The position numbers and the translations under genes were made by a program. A stretch of DNA of 64,000 bases from Bradyrhizobium ottawaense (lineage in GTDB: Bacteria; Pseudomonadota; Alphaproteobacteria; Rhizobiales; Xanthobacteraceae): assembly GCF_900099825.1 (NCBI RefSeq), contig NZ_LT629693.1, positions 3,483,001 through 3,547,000 of the forward strand, read 5' to 3'. Below, in pieces: positions 1 through 10,102 of the stretch. Position 1 is the first letter of the stretch; each line of letters opens with the position of its first letter. The notes below the pieces were generated by a model. It was not told where the DNA came from, searched no databases, and worked only from the letters and a program-made list of their open reading frames with translations.

Positions 1-1557
1 ATCTATCCGGAAGAAATGGTGGCGCTGTGGGCCTCCAAGAAGGTCCGACGCCCGGTGAAGTGGACCGGCGACCGTACCGAAGCCTTCCTGACCGACGCCC
101 ACGGCCGCGACCATATCTCGAAGGCGGAGATGGCGTTCGACAAGGACAACAAGATCATCGGCCTGCGGGTAAAAACCCACGCCAATCTCGGCGCCTATAT
201 GTCGCTGTTCTCGTCGTCGGTGCCGACCTATCTCTACGCCACGCTGCTGTCGGGCCAGTACAACATCCCGGCGATCTACGCCGAGGTGATGACGGTCTAT
301 ACCAACACCACGCCGGTCGACGCCTATCGCGGCGCGGGCCGCCCCGAGGCGAGCTATCTGGTCGAGCGGCTGATGGAAACCGCGGCGCGGCAATTGAAGG
401 TCGATCCGGCGGAACTACGCCGCCAGAACTTCATCACCCAGTTCCCGCATCAGACGCCGGTGATCATGGCCTATGACATCGGCGATTTCGGCGCCTCGCT
501 GGACGCGTCGATGAAGGCGATCGACTATGCCGGTTTCCCTGCGCGCAAGGCGAAAGCCAAAGCCGAAGGCAAGCTGCGCGGCCTCGGCGTCTCCTGCTAC
601 ATCGAGGCCTGCGGCATCGCGCCCTCGAAAGCGGTCGGCAGCTTGGGCGCCGGCGTCGGTCTGTGGGAGTCGGCCGAGATCCGCGTCAATCCGGTTGGTA
701 CCATCGAAGTCCTGACGGGATCGCACAGCCACGGCCAGGGCCACGAGACCACCTTCGCGCAGTTGATTTCGGAACGCCTGGGCGTGCCGATCAGCCAGGT
801 GCAGATCGTCCACGGCGACACCGACAAGGTGCAGTTCGGGATGGGCACCTACGGCTCGCGCTCGCTCGCGGTCGGCGGCACCGCCATCATCAAGGCGATG
901 GAAAAGGTCGAAGCCAAGGCGAAGAAGATCGCAGCACATCAGCTCGAAGCGTCGGAGAACGACATCGTCATCGAGAATGGCGAGTTCAAGGTCACCGGCA
1001 CCGACAAGTCGATTGCCCTGCCGATGGTGGCGCTCGCCGCCTACACCGCACACAACCTGCCTGACGGCATGGAGCCGGGATTGAAGGAGACCGCGTTCTA
1101 CGATCCCACCAACTTCACCTTCCCGGCGGGCACTTATATCTGCGAGATCGAAGTCGATCCCGCCACCGGCAAGACCTCGTTCGTCAACTTCGTCGCGGCG
1201 GACGATTTCGGCCGGCTAATCAACCCGATGATCGTCGAAGGCCAGGTTCACGGCGGCTTGGCCCAGGGCATCGGGCAGGCGCTGCTTGAACACGCGATCT
1301 ACGACGCCAACGGTCAGCCGATCACGGCCTCGTTCATGGATTACACCATGCCGCGCGCCGACGACCTGCCGTCGTTCAAGCTGTCGCATACGCCGACGCT
1401 CTGTCCGGGCAATCCGCTCGGGGTCAAGGGCTGCGGCGAAGCCGGCGCGATCGGCTCATCGGCTGCCGTGATCAATGCGATCACGGATGCGATCGGTCAC
1501 AACAAACTCGAAATGCCGGCCACGCCCGATCGCGTCTGGCACGCCATTCACGGTTGA
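1..1557 (+). CDS. Xanthine dehydrogenase family molybdopterin-binding large subunit (form II CoxL-like), 5' truncated by window edge
   Basis: This is the catalytic Mo-pterin subunit of a molybdenum hydroxylase; the substrate cannot be told. The frame is open from base 1, so the start lies outside the window and 518 residues are visible. The active-site loop reads AYRGAGR, the form II signature, rather than the AYxCSFR of true form I CO dehydrogenase. Near the C-terminus [13 protein letters not shown] carries the glutamate used as active-site base in this family. The FAD subunit begins 12 bp after the stop, so both are in one operon. No 2Fe-2S small subunit follows; if present it must be upstream. 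Naming it CO dehydrogenase would be unsafe. Confidence 0.9.
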   Translation: MYPEEMVALWASKKVRRPVKWTGDRTEAFLTDAHGRDHISKAEMAFDKDNKIIGLRVKTHANLGAYMSLFSSSVPTYLYATLLSGQYNIPAIYAEVMTVYTNTTPVDAYRGAGRPEASYLVERLMETAARQLKVDPAELRRQNFITQFPHQTPVIMAYDIGDFGASLDASMKAIDYAGFPARKAKAKAEGKLRGLGVSCYIEACGIAPSKAVGSLGAGVGLWESAEIRVNPVGTIEVLTGSHSHGQGHETTFAQLISERLGVPISQVQIVHGDTDKVQFGMGTYGSRSLAVGGTAIIKAMEKVEAKAKKIAAHQLEASENDIVIENGEFKVTGTDKSIALPMVALAAYTAHNLPDGMEPGLKETAFYDPTNFTFPAGTYICEIEVDPATGKTSFVNFVAADDFGRLINPMIVEGQVHGGLAQGIGQALLEHAIYDANGQPITASFMDYTMPRADDLPSFKLSHTPTLCPGNPLGVKGCGEAGAIGSSAAVINAITDAIGHNKLEMPATPDRVWHAIHG

Positions 1558-1569
1558 GAGGAACGCATC

Positions 1570-2370
1570 ATGTATGAGACAACTTACCATCGCCCCTCCT
1601 CGGTTGACGAAGCCGTGGCACTGTTCGCCAAGGGTTCGGAATCGAAGTACCTCGCCGGCGGCCACACGCTGATCCCCGTGATGAAGCAGCGGCTGGCCTC
1701 GCCATCCGACGTGATCGATCTCGCCCGGATCAAGGAACTGGTCGGCATCGAACCATCGGGCGACGGGATCGTCATCAAGGCCGCCACGACGCATTACGAC
1801 GTGGCCCAGAGTAGTATCGTGAAGAAAGCGATTCCCGCGCTGGCCTATCTCGCTTCGCTGATCGGCGATCCCGCCGTGCGGCATCGCGGCACCATCGGCG
1901 GCTCGATCGCCAACAACGATCCGGCCGCGGATTACCCTGCAGCTCTGGTTGCGCTTGATGCCACCGTGAAAACCAACAAGCGCAACATCAAGGCCGGCGA
2001 TTTCTTCAAGGGCCTGTTTACGACGGCGCTGGAGGACGGCGAGATCATCACCGCCGTCTCCTTCCCGGTTACGGGCAAGGCCGGGTATGCCAAATTCCCC
2101 CACCCGGCGTCGCGCTTCGCGCTGACCGGCGTGTTCGTGGCCAGGAGCCCGGGTGGCGATGTCCGCGTCGCCGCCACCGGGGCTTCGCAAAACGGCGTCA
2201 TGCGGGTACCGGCGATCGAGGCAGCCCTGAAGGCCAACTGGTCGGCCAGCGCGCTCGACGGCGTCAAGATTTCCGCCGACGGTCTGATGAGCGATATTCA
2301 CGGCTCGTCGGACTACCGCGCTAACCTGATCAAGGTGATGGCGCAGCGGGCGGTGGCTGCGGCGGGATAG
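1570..2370 (+). CDS. FAD-binding medium subunit of molybdenum hydroxylase (CoxM-like)
   Basis: This 266-aa protein carries FAD and passes electrons from the 2Fe-2S subunit in the CoxLMS/xanthine dehydrogenase complex. Both FAD signatures of the family are visible: AGGHTLIP near residue 34 and TIGGSIANNDPAAD near residue 105. Its length is normal for CoxM. GAGAGGAA lies 6 bp before the ATG. It is the last gene of the visible operon, because a strong hairpin follows within 30 bp. The partner large subunit ends 12 bp upstream. Confidence 0.92.
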   Translation: MYETTYHRPSSVDEAVALFAKGSESKYLAGGHTLIPVMKQRLASPSDVIDLARIKELVGIEPSGDGIVIKAATTHYDVAQSSIVKKAIPALAYLASLIGDPAVRHRGTIGGSIANNDPAADYPAALVALDATVKTNKRNIKAGDFFKGLFTTALEDGEIITAVSFPVTGKAGYAKFPHPASRFALTGVFVARSPGGDVRVAATGASQNGVMRVPAIEAALKANWSASALDGVKISADGLMSDIHGSSDYRANLIKVMAQRAVAAAG

Positions 2371-2394
2371 TAGCGCCTAGACGCAAGTTGAACG

Positions 2395-2422
2395 GAACGG
2401 CGCGCAGCGATGCGCGCCGTTC
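2395..2422 (+). terminator. Rho-independent terminator after the CoxLM-like operon
   Basis: A 12-bp perfect GC-rich stem (2395-2406 pairing with 2411-2422) closes a GCGA tetraloop and is followed by TGCATTTT. It lies 25 bp after the stop codon of the FAD subunit. Confidence 0.8.
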
Positions 2423-2481
2423 TGCATTTTGGACAGATTGTCGGCAAAAGAAGCTTGCCACGGCCTCGCTTCGGCGGGACA

Positions 2482-2501
2482 AATTAGCTAATCAACTAAT
2501 T
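2482..2501. promoter_or_regulatory. AT-rich inverted repeat upstream of the racemase gene
   Basis: AATTAG and CTAATT arms are separated by 8 bp in an AT-rich patch within GC-rich DNA. The patch lies 29 bp before the GTG start of the next gene. It could be an operator or promoter element; no regulator gene lies next to it. Confidence 0.35.
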
Positions 2502-2530
2502 AAAGATGCTTCCCTCGGGAGAGAAACAAC

Positions 2531-3643
2531 GTGCTCGATAAACCAGCCGCCCAATCCGCTGCCCGCACCTCCGGCCCGCTCGCCGGTTTCCGCATCGTCG
2601 AATTCGCCGGCATCGGCCCGGGCCCGTTCGCCTGCATGATGCTGGCCGACATGGGCGCCGAGGTGGTGACGCTCGACCGCGTCGGCGCCAAGAAGAACCT
2701 GAAAGCGGTGGCAACCCGCGGCCGGAAAGTCGTCGAGCTCGATCTGAAGGACAAGGCGTCGATCGCGCAGGCGCTCGACCTGCTTAGCCATGCCGACGCG
2801 CTGATCGAAGGCTTTCGACCCGGCGTGATGGAGCGATTGGGGCTCGGTCCCGACGTGGTGATGGCGCGCAATCCGCGCCTCGTGTTCGGCCGCATGACCG
2901 GCTGGGGCCAGGAAGGCCCGCTGGCCAACGCCGCCGGCCATGACATCAACTATATCTCGATCACCGGCGCGCTGGCCGCGATCGGCACCAAGGAAAAGCC
3001 GGTACCGCCGCTCAATCTGGTCGGCGACTTCGGCGGCGGCGCGCTTTACCTCGTGGTTGGCGTGCTCGCCGCCATGCTCGAAGCGTCGAAATCCGGCAAG
3101 GGCCAGGTGGTCGACGCCGCGATGTGCGACGGCGCGGCTTCGCTGATGTCGATGTTCTTCGACATGACCGCGATGGGCCGCTGGACCGATGAGCGCGCGA
3201 CCAATTTCCTCGACGGCGGCGCGCATTTTTACGGCGTCTATGAATGCTCCTGCGGCCATTTCATCTCGATCGGCTCAATCGAGCCGCAGTTCTACGCGCT
3301 GCTGCGCCAGCATGCCGGCCTCACCGACGCCGACTTCGACGCCCAGATGGATCGCAAGGCCTGGCCAGCGCTGAAGGCGAAACTGGAGAAGGTGTTCAAG
3401 AGCAAGACCCGCGAGGACTGGTGCAAGATCATGGAAGGCAGCGACATCTGCTTCGCGCCGATCCTGACCATGCAGGAAGCGCCGAACCATCCGCACAATG
3501 CGGCGCGGAAGATTTTCGTCGAACGCCACGGCGTCACGCAGCCTGCGCCCGCGCCGCGCTTCTCGCGCACGCCGTCCGCGATCCGCGACGCGGTCAGCGC
3601 CGATATCGGTGAATTGACCAGCGCGTGGAAGGCGGGACGGTAA
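2531..3643 (+). CDS. Alpha-methylacyl-CoA racemase (CaiB/BaiF CoA-transferase family III)
   Basis: This protein probably interconverts the 2R and 2S forms of alpha-methyl-branched acyl-CoAs; other members of the fold are CoA transferases. The three catalytic residues of the racemase branch are visible: His137 in GHDINY, Asp166 in GDFGGG, and Glu251 in EPQFY. This favours racemase over transferase. The 370-aa length is typical. The start is GTG with GGAGAG about 8 bp upstream. It is transcribed alone, with a terminator before it and a palindromic repeat after it. Confidence 0.88.
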   Translation: MLDKPAAQSAARTSGPLAGFRIVEFAGIGPGPFACMMLADMGAEVVTLDRVGAKKNLKAVATRGRKVVELDLKDKASIAQALDLLSHADALIEGFRPGVMERLGLGPDVVMARNPRLVFGRMTGWGQEGPLANAAGHDINYISITGALAAIGTKEKPVPPLNLVGDFGGGALYLVVGVLAAMLEASKSGKGQVVDAAMCDGAASLMSMFFDMTAMGRWTDERATNFLDGGAHFYGVYECSCGHFISIGSIEPQFYALLRQHAGLTDADFDAQMDRKAWPALKAKLEKVFKSKTREDWCKIMEGSDICFAPILTMQEAPNHPHNAARKIFVERHGVTQPAPAPRFSRTPSAIRDAVSADIGELTSAWKAGR

Positions 3644-3656
3644 GAAGTCCCTCCTC

Positions 3657-3782
3657 GTCATGGCCGGGCGTAGTAGTCTGCTTTGCGCAGACTACGTAAA
3701 CTTGTCTGCGCTCCCGGCCATCCACGACTTACTTCCATCGGCGAAAAAGACGTGGATGCCCGGGACAAGCCCGGGCATGACG
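3657..3782. repeat. Dispersed palindromic intergenic repeat (GTCATGGCCGGGC family)
   Basis: The element begins GTCATGGCCGGG and ends CCCGGGCATGAC, with an inner hairpin AGTAGTCTGC/GCAGACTAC. Its ends form a long imperfect inverted repeat. Related copies lie at 12434-12456 (short) and 43789-43873. It sits between two convergent genes and may also act as a bidirectional terminator. Confidence 0.7.
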
Positions 3783-3802
3783 GCGGAATGTGACGCTGAC
3801 GG

Positions 3803-4921
<1,119 letters not shown>

Positions 4922-5006
4922 CGCGGAATCTCCCTGATTTGGCTGGGTCGAGTCTCCGCCATATCGGGCGCAAAGGGCATGCAAAGGGACGCTCAATCGG
5001 CTATCA

Positions 5007-5027
5007 TGATGCACGCTTTGTGCATCA
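5007..5027. promoter_or_regulatory. Perfect palindrome between hppD and the Lrp-type gene (candidate operator)
   Basis: TGATGCAC and GTGCATCA form 8-bp perfect arms around GCTTT. The site is 86 bp upstream of the hppD ATG and just before the lrp start. Lrp/AsnC regulators commonly autoregulate and control a divergent neighbour, so this is a likely binding site by inference. Confidence 0.6.
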
Positions 5028-5043
5028 AATGGGTATTTTGCGC

Positions 5044-5511
5044 ATGATCCCGGTGGACGCCTTCGACCTCAAAATGCTGGCCGCGTTGCAGGACGACGGC
5101 CGCCTGACCAACCAGCAACTGGCCGACCAGGTCGGCCTGTCGGCCTCGCAATGCTCGCGACGGCGAATGCGGCTGGAGCAAGAGAAGGTGATCGCGGGCT
5201 ATCACGCCGACCTCGCCGGCGAGGCGCTCGGCTTCAACCTGATCGCCTTCATCCACATCACGCTGGCGACGCACTCGCCCGACAATGCCAAGAAATTCCG
5301 CGCGCTGGTCAATCGCGTCGACGAGATCCAGGAGGCGTACTCGCTCACCGGCGACGCCGATTATCTGCTGAAGGCGGTGCTGCGCGACCTCAAGAGCCTA
5401 TCCGATATCGTCAACAACGTGCTGATGCCGCACCAGAGCGTGGCGCATGTCCGCTCGTCGATCGTGCTTGATAGGCTGAAGGAAAGTTCGAAGCTGCCGC
5501 TGCGCGGCTAG
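5044..5511 (+). CDS. Lrp/AsnC family transcriptional regulator
   Basis: This regulator has an N-terminal winged helix-turn-helix (MLAALQDDGRLTNQQLADQVGLS, about residues 10-32, shown by the LTNQQLADQVGLS core) and a C-terminal RAM/ACT-like ligand domain. From the ATG at 5044 it is 155 aa, the usual size; ATG 5029 would add five residues, and neither has a clear Shine-Dalgarno sequence. Divergent placement next to hppD suggests that it senses tyrosine, phenylalanine or a related acid and controls hppD. That role is inferred from context. The palindrome at 5007-5027 abuts the start. Confidence 0.88.
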   Translation: MIPVDAFDLKMLAALQDDGRLTNQQLADQVGLSASQCSRRRMRLEQEKVIAGYHADLAGEALGFNLIAFIHITLATHSPDNAKKFRALVNRVDEIQEAYSLTGDADYLLKAVLRDLKSLSDIVNNVLMPHQSVAHVRSSIVLDRLKESSKLPLRG

Positions 5512-5596
5512 CATGGCCCAAATCGAGGGAAATTCGCCATTCGCTTTCCCCACCCGATTTGCGATGATCCATTTCAAATCAAACCACGAGCCCGCC

Positions 5597-5908
5597 ATGG
5601 CGCTGCAACTTCGGCCGAACTGCGAATATTGCGACAAGGACCTGCCGCCGAACGCGACGGAAGCGCGGATCTGCTCCTACGAATGCACCTTCTGTGCGGA
5701 CTGCGCGGAGAACAAACTTCACAACGTCTGCCCGAACTGCGGCGGCGGTTTTGCGCCGCGGCCGATCCGGCCCGTGACCGTGATGCGGCCCGGTGTCTGC
5801 GTCGACAAACAGCCGCCGTCGGACAAGCGTGTGCACCTGAAGTACAGCCTCGAGGATGTCGCGGCACATTGCGCGAAGTATCGGGATATTCCACCGGAGA
5901 GGCGGTGA
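5597..5908 (+). CDS. DUF1272 domain protein, cysteine-rich zinc-ribbon-like
   Basis: A 103-aa soluble protein with paired cysteines in its first half: CEYC near residue 8, CSYECTFCADC near residue 27, and CPNC near residue 47. Such spacing suggests a bound zinc. It matches what I know as DUF1272, which has no established function. I chose the ATG at 5597, directly before ALQLRPNCEYC, because the upstream extension has no family character. It follows the Lrp gene by 85 bp on the same strand and could be cotranscribed. A palindromic repeat follows the stop. Confidence 0.75.
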   Translation: MALQLRPNCEYCDKDLPPNATEARICSYECTFCADCAENKLHNVCPNCGGGFAPRPIRPVTVMRPGVCVDKQPPSDKRVHLKYSLEDVAAHCAKYRDIPPERR

Positions 5909-5917
5909 CTAGTCGCA

Positions 5918-5992
5918 GTCATTCCGGGGCGCGAAGCGAACCCGGAATCTCGAGATTCCGGGTCTGGTGCTTACGCGCCATCCCGGAATGAC
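5918..5992. repeat. Dispersed palindromic repeat (GTCATTCCGGG family)
   Basis: It begins GTCATTCCGGGGC and ends CATCCCGGAATGAC, with a central CCGGAATCTCGAGATTCCGG palindrome. Related copies are at 39185-39285, 46904-46983 and 48114-48193. It lies between convergent genes, just after DUF1272 and before the 3' end of fahA. Confidence 0.75.
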
Positions 5993-6032
5993 AGCTTCAA
6001 ATCGCTTACGCTCCTCGCAATGACGGGGAGCC

Positions 6033-7304
6033 TCACACCGCCGGCGTGATCGTGCCCTCGACCTCGCCAAAGCCGACGCGGTAGCCGTCGCCCTGGCACC
6101 AGCCGCGCATGATGAGCGAATCGCCGTCCTCCAGAAACGTGCGCTTGACGCCGCTGGGCAGTTCGACCGGCTCGGTGCCGTTCCACGAGATTTCGAGCAG
6201 GCTGCCGCGCTGGTCTTTCTCCGGGCCGGAGATGGTGCCGCTCCCCAGGAGATCGCCGACATTCATGGCGCAGCCGGAGGAGGCGTGGTGCACCAGTTGC
6301 TGCACCGACGACCAGTACATGTACTTGAAATTGGTGCTGGAGATATCAGCCGCCGCGTTCTTTGCACCGGCGTGCAGGGCGACGTCGAGATGCATGTCGT
6401 AATTGTTCGGCTGGGTTTGCCGTAAGTAAGCCAGCGGCTCCGGATCCTGCTTCGGGCCATGCAAACGGAACGGGTCCAGCGCCTCGCGCGTCACGATCCA
6501 CGGGCTGATCGAGGTCGCAAACGCCTTGGCCTGGAACGGCCCGAGCGGGACATACTCCCACTGCTGGATGTCGCGCGCGCTCCAGTCGTTCAGGATCACG
6601 AACCCGAAGATCATCGCTTCGGCCTGTTGTTCGGTGAGCCGCTCGCCGATGGCAGAGGGCTGCCCGACCACCACGCCCATTTCGAGCTCGAAATCGAGCC
6701 GCTTGCATGGCCCGAAGCTCGGCAGGTCGACACTCGGCGGTTTCAACTGCCCGCACGGCCGGCGCACCGGCGTGCCGCTGACGACAACGGTCGATGCCCG
6801 GCCGTTATAGCCGATCGGCATGTGCAGCCAGTTCGGCTGCAGCGCGTTGTCCTTGCCGCGGAACATCACGCCGACATTGGTGGCGTGCTCCTTCGACGAA
6901 TAGAAATCGGTGTAGCCGGCGACTGTGAATGGCAGATGCAGCCTGACATCGGCCATCGGCACCAGCGTGCGCTTGCGCAGTTTCTCGTTGTCGCGCAGCT
7001 CCGGATTGTCGTGGCGCAGCAATTCGCTGATCCGCGCGCGCGTCTTTGACCAGACTTTGGGTCCAAGCGCCATGAACGGATTGAGCGAAGACGCCGCGAA
7101 TACCGCGGGCTCGTCGATATCGAACCGGCAGTCCTGTGCGAGCTGCCAGAGATCGAGCACGTCATCGCCAATCGCGACGCCGACGCGCGGCGCAAGCCCG
7201 TCATTTGCCGAGAACACCCCGTAGGGGAGATTCTGGATCGGGAAATCGGAGGTGGCGGCGACTGATATGAAGGAGCGGAGGGTGGGATCGTTGGGATGGG
7301 GCAT
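6033..7304 (-). CDS. fahA: Fumarylacetoacetase
   Basis: This enzyme hydrolyses fumarylacetoacetate to fumarate and acetoacetate, the last step of homogentisate degradation. From the ATG at 7304 the protein is 423 aa. An N-terminal SH3-like domain precedes the C-terminal FAH fold. Family active-site stretches are visible: FYSSKEHATNVG, the metal-site segment LDFELEMGVVVG, and DWSARDIQQWEYVPLG. It is last in the leftward hmg operon, but 225 bp holding a repeat separates it from hmgA. The isomerase MaiA that normally acts between hmgA and fahA is not encoded here. Confidence 0.95.
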   Translation of the reverse strand: MPHPNDPTLRSFISVAATSDFPIQNLPYGVFSANDGLAPRVGVAIGDDVLDLWQLAQDCRFDIDEPAVFAASSLNPFMALGPKVWSKTRARISELLRHDNPELRDNEKLRKRTLVPMADVRLHLPFTVAGYTDFYSSKEHATNVGVMFRGKDNALQPNWLHMPIGYNGRASTVVVSGTPVRRPCGQLKPPSVDLPSFGPCKRLDFELEMGVVVGQPSAIGERLTEQQAEAMIFGFVILNDWSARDIQQWEYVPLGPFQAKAFATSISPWIVTREALDPFRLHGPKQDPEPLAYLRQTQPNNYDMHLDVALHAGAKNAAADISSTNFKYMYWSSVQQLVHHASSGCAMNVGDLLGSGTISGPEKDQRGSLLEISWNGTEPVELPSGVKRTFLEDGDSLIMRGWCQGDGYRVGFGEVEGTITPAV

Positions 7305-7335
7305 CGTTTTTCCGGTGTGTGATGGGAGACGGCTG

Positions 7336-7524
7336 CTCACCCTCCCCTGGAGGGGTCCGAGACGAGCGTAGCTCGCTCGTGGGTCGACGCGACTGAAAGG
7401 AGCGGCGGGGTGGGGTGACAGTCTCTCGATTCGAACAGTGCCCGAGGGGAGAGATCACCCCACCCCGTCGAGCATCTTGCTTCGCGCGATGCTCGCCGAC
7501 CCTCCCCCTCCAGGGGAGGGTAAG
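7336..7524. repeat. Long imperfect inverted repeat between hmgA and fahA
   Basis: The ends CTCACCCTCCCCTGGAGGGG and CCCTCCACCTCC-like CCCCTCCAGGGGAGGG are inverted copies, and inner blocks GGGGTGGGGTGA and TCACCCCACCCC also pair. The family recurs at 32262-32413 and, diverged, at 23971-24124. Here it splits two genes of one pathway and could attenuate fahA expression. Confidence 0.7.
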
Positions 7525-7529
7525 AAAGT

Positions 7530-8876
7530 TCACGGCTTGTTCGGATCGAACCGCTTTTCGAGGCCGTTCCAGCAGTCGGCGTAATCATCCTGCAAGGTCG
7601 CGGACTTCGCCGCATGCGCGGTGACGCGTTGCGGGTAGCGGGTCTCGAACATGAAGGCCATGGTGCCGGTCAGCTTCACCGGTTTCAATTCGCTGTTGCT
7701 GGCGTGATCGAATGCCTGGCGATCCGGGCCGTGCGGCAGCATCATGTTGTGCAGGCTGATGCCGCCGGGGACAAAACCTTCCGGCTTGGCGTCATAGACG
7801 CCGTAGATCAGCCCCATGAACTCCGACATGATGTTCATGTGATACCAGGGCGGACGGAAGGTATTTTCGGCCACCGCCCAGCGCTCCGGGAAAATCACGA
7901 AGTCGATATTCGCCGTGCCCGCGGTTTCCGACGGCGAGGTCAGCACCGTGAAGATCGAGGGATCGGGATGATCGAAGCCGATGGCGCCGATCGGCGAAAA
8001 CGTCCGCAGATCGTACTTGTATGGCGCGTAATTGCCGTGCCATGCCACCACGTCGATCGGCGAATGCGGCAGCGTGGTCTTGAACAGCGAACCGCCCCAT
8101 TTCACGTAGAGCTCGGTCGGCGTGTCCTTGTCCTCGTAGGCCGCCACCGGCGTCAGGAAGTCGCGCGAATTGGCGAGGCAATTGGCGCCGATCGGCCCGC
8201 GCTCCGGCAGCGTGAAGGCGCCGCCGTAATTTTCGCAGAGATAGCCGCGCGCCGGGCCTGCCGGAATCTCGACCCGGAATTTCACGCCGCGCGGGATCAC
8301 CACGATCTCGCCGGGCTCGGCGTCGATCCGGCCGAACTCGGTGACGAGACGCAGATTGCCTTGTTGCAACACGAACATCATCTCGCCGTCGGCATTGTAG
8401 AAATGCTGATCGACCATCGATTTGGTGATGAGATAGACGTGTGCTGCCATGCCGGCCTGGGTGTTGGCGTCGCCGGCCGTGGTCATGGTCTGCACGCCCT
8501 GCAGGAAGGTCATGTCCTGCTTCGGGATCGGCGCCGGATCCCAGCGCAATTGCGCGATCGGCAGATCATATTCGTGGCACGGCGCGGTGCGCCACAGCCC
8601 GCTATCTGCTTTCGCGAACCGCCCCGAATGCCTCACCGACGGGCGGATGCGATAGAGCCACGAGCGCTCGTTGCTGCCGCGCGGCGCCGTGAAAGGCGAG
8701 CCGGAGAGCTGCTCGGCATAGAGCCCGTAGGCGCAACGCTGCGGCGAATTGCGCCCCATCGGCAGCGCGCCAGGCAACGCCTCGGTCTCAAAGCTGTTGC
8801 CGAAGCCGGACATATAGCCCGGGGTGACGTGGACGGAACGCTTGGCGATCGCATCCGGCGAGGTGTTGATATTCAT
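7530..8876 (-). CDS. hmgA: Homogentisate 1,2-dioxygenase
   Basis: This Fe(II) cupin enzyme opens the ring of homogentisate to maleylacetoacetate. The 448-aa length is normal. Iron-ligand stretches are visible: [12 protein letters not shown] and MLPHGPD. The N-terminus [19 protein letters not shown] is a family hallmark. The start at 8876 has AAGGAGG 6 bp upstream; an in-frame ATG at 8882 touches that site and is unlikely. The MBL-fold gene ends 2 bp upstream, so translation is probably coupled. Confidence 0.97.
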   Translation of the reverse strand: MNINTSPDAIAKRSVHVTPGYMSGFGNSFETEALPGALPMGRNSPQRCAYGLYAEQLSGSPFTAPRGSNERSWLYRIRPSVRHSGRFAKADSGLWRTAPCHEYDLPIAQLRWDPAPIPKQDMTFLQGVQTMTTAGDANTQAGMAAHVYLITKSMVDQHFYNADGEMMFVLQQGNLRLVTEFGRIDAEPGEIVVIPRGVKFRVEIPAGPARGYLCENYGGAFTLPERGPIGANCLANSRDFLTPVAAYEDKDTPTELYVKWGGSLFKTTLPHSPIDVVAWHGNYAPYKYDLRTFSPIGAIGFDHPDPSIFTVLTSPSETAGTANIDFVIFPERWAVAENTFRPPWYHMNIMSEFMGLIYGVYDAKPEGFVPGGISLHNMMLPHGPDRQAFDHASNSELKPVKLTGTMAFMFETRYPQRVTAHAAKSATLQDDYADCWNGLEKRFDPNKP

Positions 8877-8878
8877 GG

Positions 8879-9832
8879 TCATCCTCCTTGCAGGGCGGCC
8901 CACATTTCCTGGTCGCGTTTGTCGGTCCAGATCACGGGATCGTCGATCCCCGACGCCTCGTCGAACGCGCGCGAGACGTTGAACGGCAGGCAGTGCTCGT
9001 AGATCGCGAACGACGAAAATTTCGGGTCCATCACCTCGCGCGTCGCCGCCATCGATTCCTTCAAATTGCGCCCCCTGGCGACCGAGGTTTCGGCGGCGCC
9101 ATACAACGAGGTGACGAAATCGCGCGTCATCGCGATCGCATCGCGCCCGGTCGACAAACCCTTCAGCGCATCGCCACGGCCCGGCGCAATCGCCTTGGGA
9201 TTGAAGGCGCGGATTTCATTCAGCGTCATCGGCCATTCGCGCAGATGCGCGTCGCCGCAATAGCAGGCCGAGTGATACTCGATCAGATCGCCCGAGAACA
9301 TCACTTCGGCATCCGGCACCCAGGCGACGATATCGCCGGACGTGTGCCCGGCGCCGAGTTGCATCAGCCGCACTTCACGTTTTCCCAGATAGATCGACAT
9401 CTCGCCTTCGAAAGTCAGCGTCGGCCAGGTCAGGCCCGGAATGCTCTGCGCGTCCTGGAACAGGCGGGGAAACCGGCCATATTCGGAATCCCAGTCCTGC
9501 TGGCCGCGCTCCTCGATCAGCCGATGGGTTTCGGCTGACGCGACGATGCCCTGCGCCTTGTAGGCGGAGGCGCCGAGCACGCGCACCGCATGATAATGCG
9601 ACAGCACCACATATTTGATCGGCTTGTCGGTCACGGTGCGGACGCGCTCGATCACCTTGTGCGCCATTGCCGGCGTCGACTGCGCGTCGAACACCAGGCA
9701 GCCGTCGTCGCCGACGATAACAGCCGAATTCGGATCGCCCTCGGCGGTGAAGGCATAGAGATCGGTGCCGATCTCGGAGAAGGTGATTTTCTTCTCCGCC
9801 ATGTCTGTCGTTGACGCGAAACCTTTGGCCAT
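8879..9832 (-). CDS. MBL-fold protein of the hmg operon with altered metal motif
   Basis: A 317-aa metallo-beta-lactamase-fold protein of unknown substrate, probably cytoplasmic. The usual HxHxDH motif reads HYHAVR (residues 79-84), so the Asp and second His that bind the second zinc are Val and Arg. The later GHTSGD and MFSGDLIEY motifs are kept. It may bind one metal or be non-hydrolytic. The start at 9832 has AGGA 9 bp upstream; ATG 9841 directly follows that site and ATG 9802 has none. It lies between the DUF2783 gene and hmgA, so a role in aromatic degradation is likely but unproven. Confidence 0.85.
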   Translation of the reverse strand: MAKGFASTTDMAEKKITFSEIGTDLYAFTAEGDPNSAVIVGDDGCLVFDAQSTPAMAHKVIERVRTVTDKPIKYVVLSHYHAVRVLGASAYKAQGIVASAETHRLIEERGQQDWDSEYGRFPRLFQDAQSIPGLTWPTLTFEGEMSIYLGKREVRLMQLGAGHTSGDIVAWVPDAEVMFSGDLIEYHSACYCGDAHLREWPMTLNEIRAFNPKAIAPGRGDALKGLSTGRDAIAMTRDFVTSLYGAAETSVARGRNLKESMAATREVMDPKFSSFAIYEHCLPFNVSRAFDEASGIDDPVIWTDKRDQEMWAALQGG

Positions 9833-9865
9833 CAATCCCATTCCTGACTTCGTTTTGAGACGTAT

Positions 9866-10093
9866 TTATTGTTGCTGTTGTTGTTGCTGCTGGCCGGCAT
9901 CGATCATCCGCCGTTTGGCGAGCGCAATCGCCTCGTGCAGGACAGCTATATCGCCGATGTGATTGGCGAGCACGAGCACCAGCGCCGCGTCGAGATCGGC
10001 GCTCTGCTCGTCGCTCAGGCCGCGATGCGCCTCGACGACGGCGCGGAATGCGTCGTCGGGCTTTACGAAATTCGAAGCGGTCGACAGCGCCAT
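9866..10093 (-). CDS. DUF2783 small protein with C-terminal poly-glutamine tract
   Basis: A 75-aa protein matching what I know as DUF2783. It is acidic and helical (residues 10-65, core LSDEQSADLDAALVLVLANH) and ends in eight glutamines encoded by a CAA/CAG microsatellite. GAGG lies 7 bp before the ATG, within the last codons of the monooxygenase gene region; the monooxygenase stop is 9 bp upstream. A flavin hydroxylase followed by a tiny protein in an hmg cluster resembles Pseudomonas putida MhaA/MhaB, where MhaB is a small coupling protein for 3-hydroxyphenylacetate hydroxylation. That equivalence is inferred from order and size only. Confidence 0.7.
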   Translation of the reverse strand: MALSTASNFVKPDDAFRAVVEAHRGLSDEQSADLDAALVLVLANHIGDIAVLHEAIALAKRRMIDAGQQQQQQQQ

Positions 10094-10102
10094 TGCAGAA
10101 CC

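Noticed and set aside
1..1557. Aerobic CO dehydrogenase CoxL
   Set aside because: The loop is AYRGAGR (form II), not the form I AYxCSFR, so CO oxidation is not supported.
4922..5014. Longer N-terminus for hppD
   Set aside because: The extra 31 residues cover the divergent promoter palindrome and have no family similarity; the ribosome site favours 4921.
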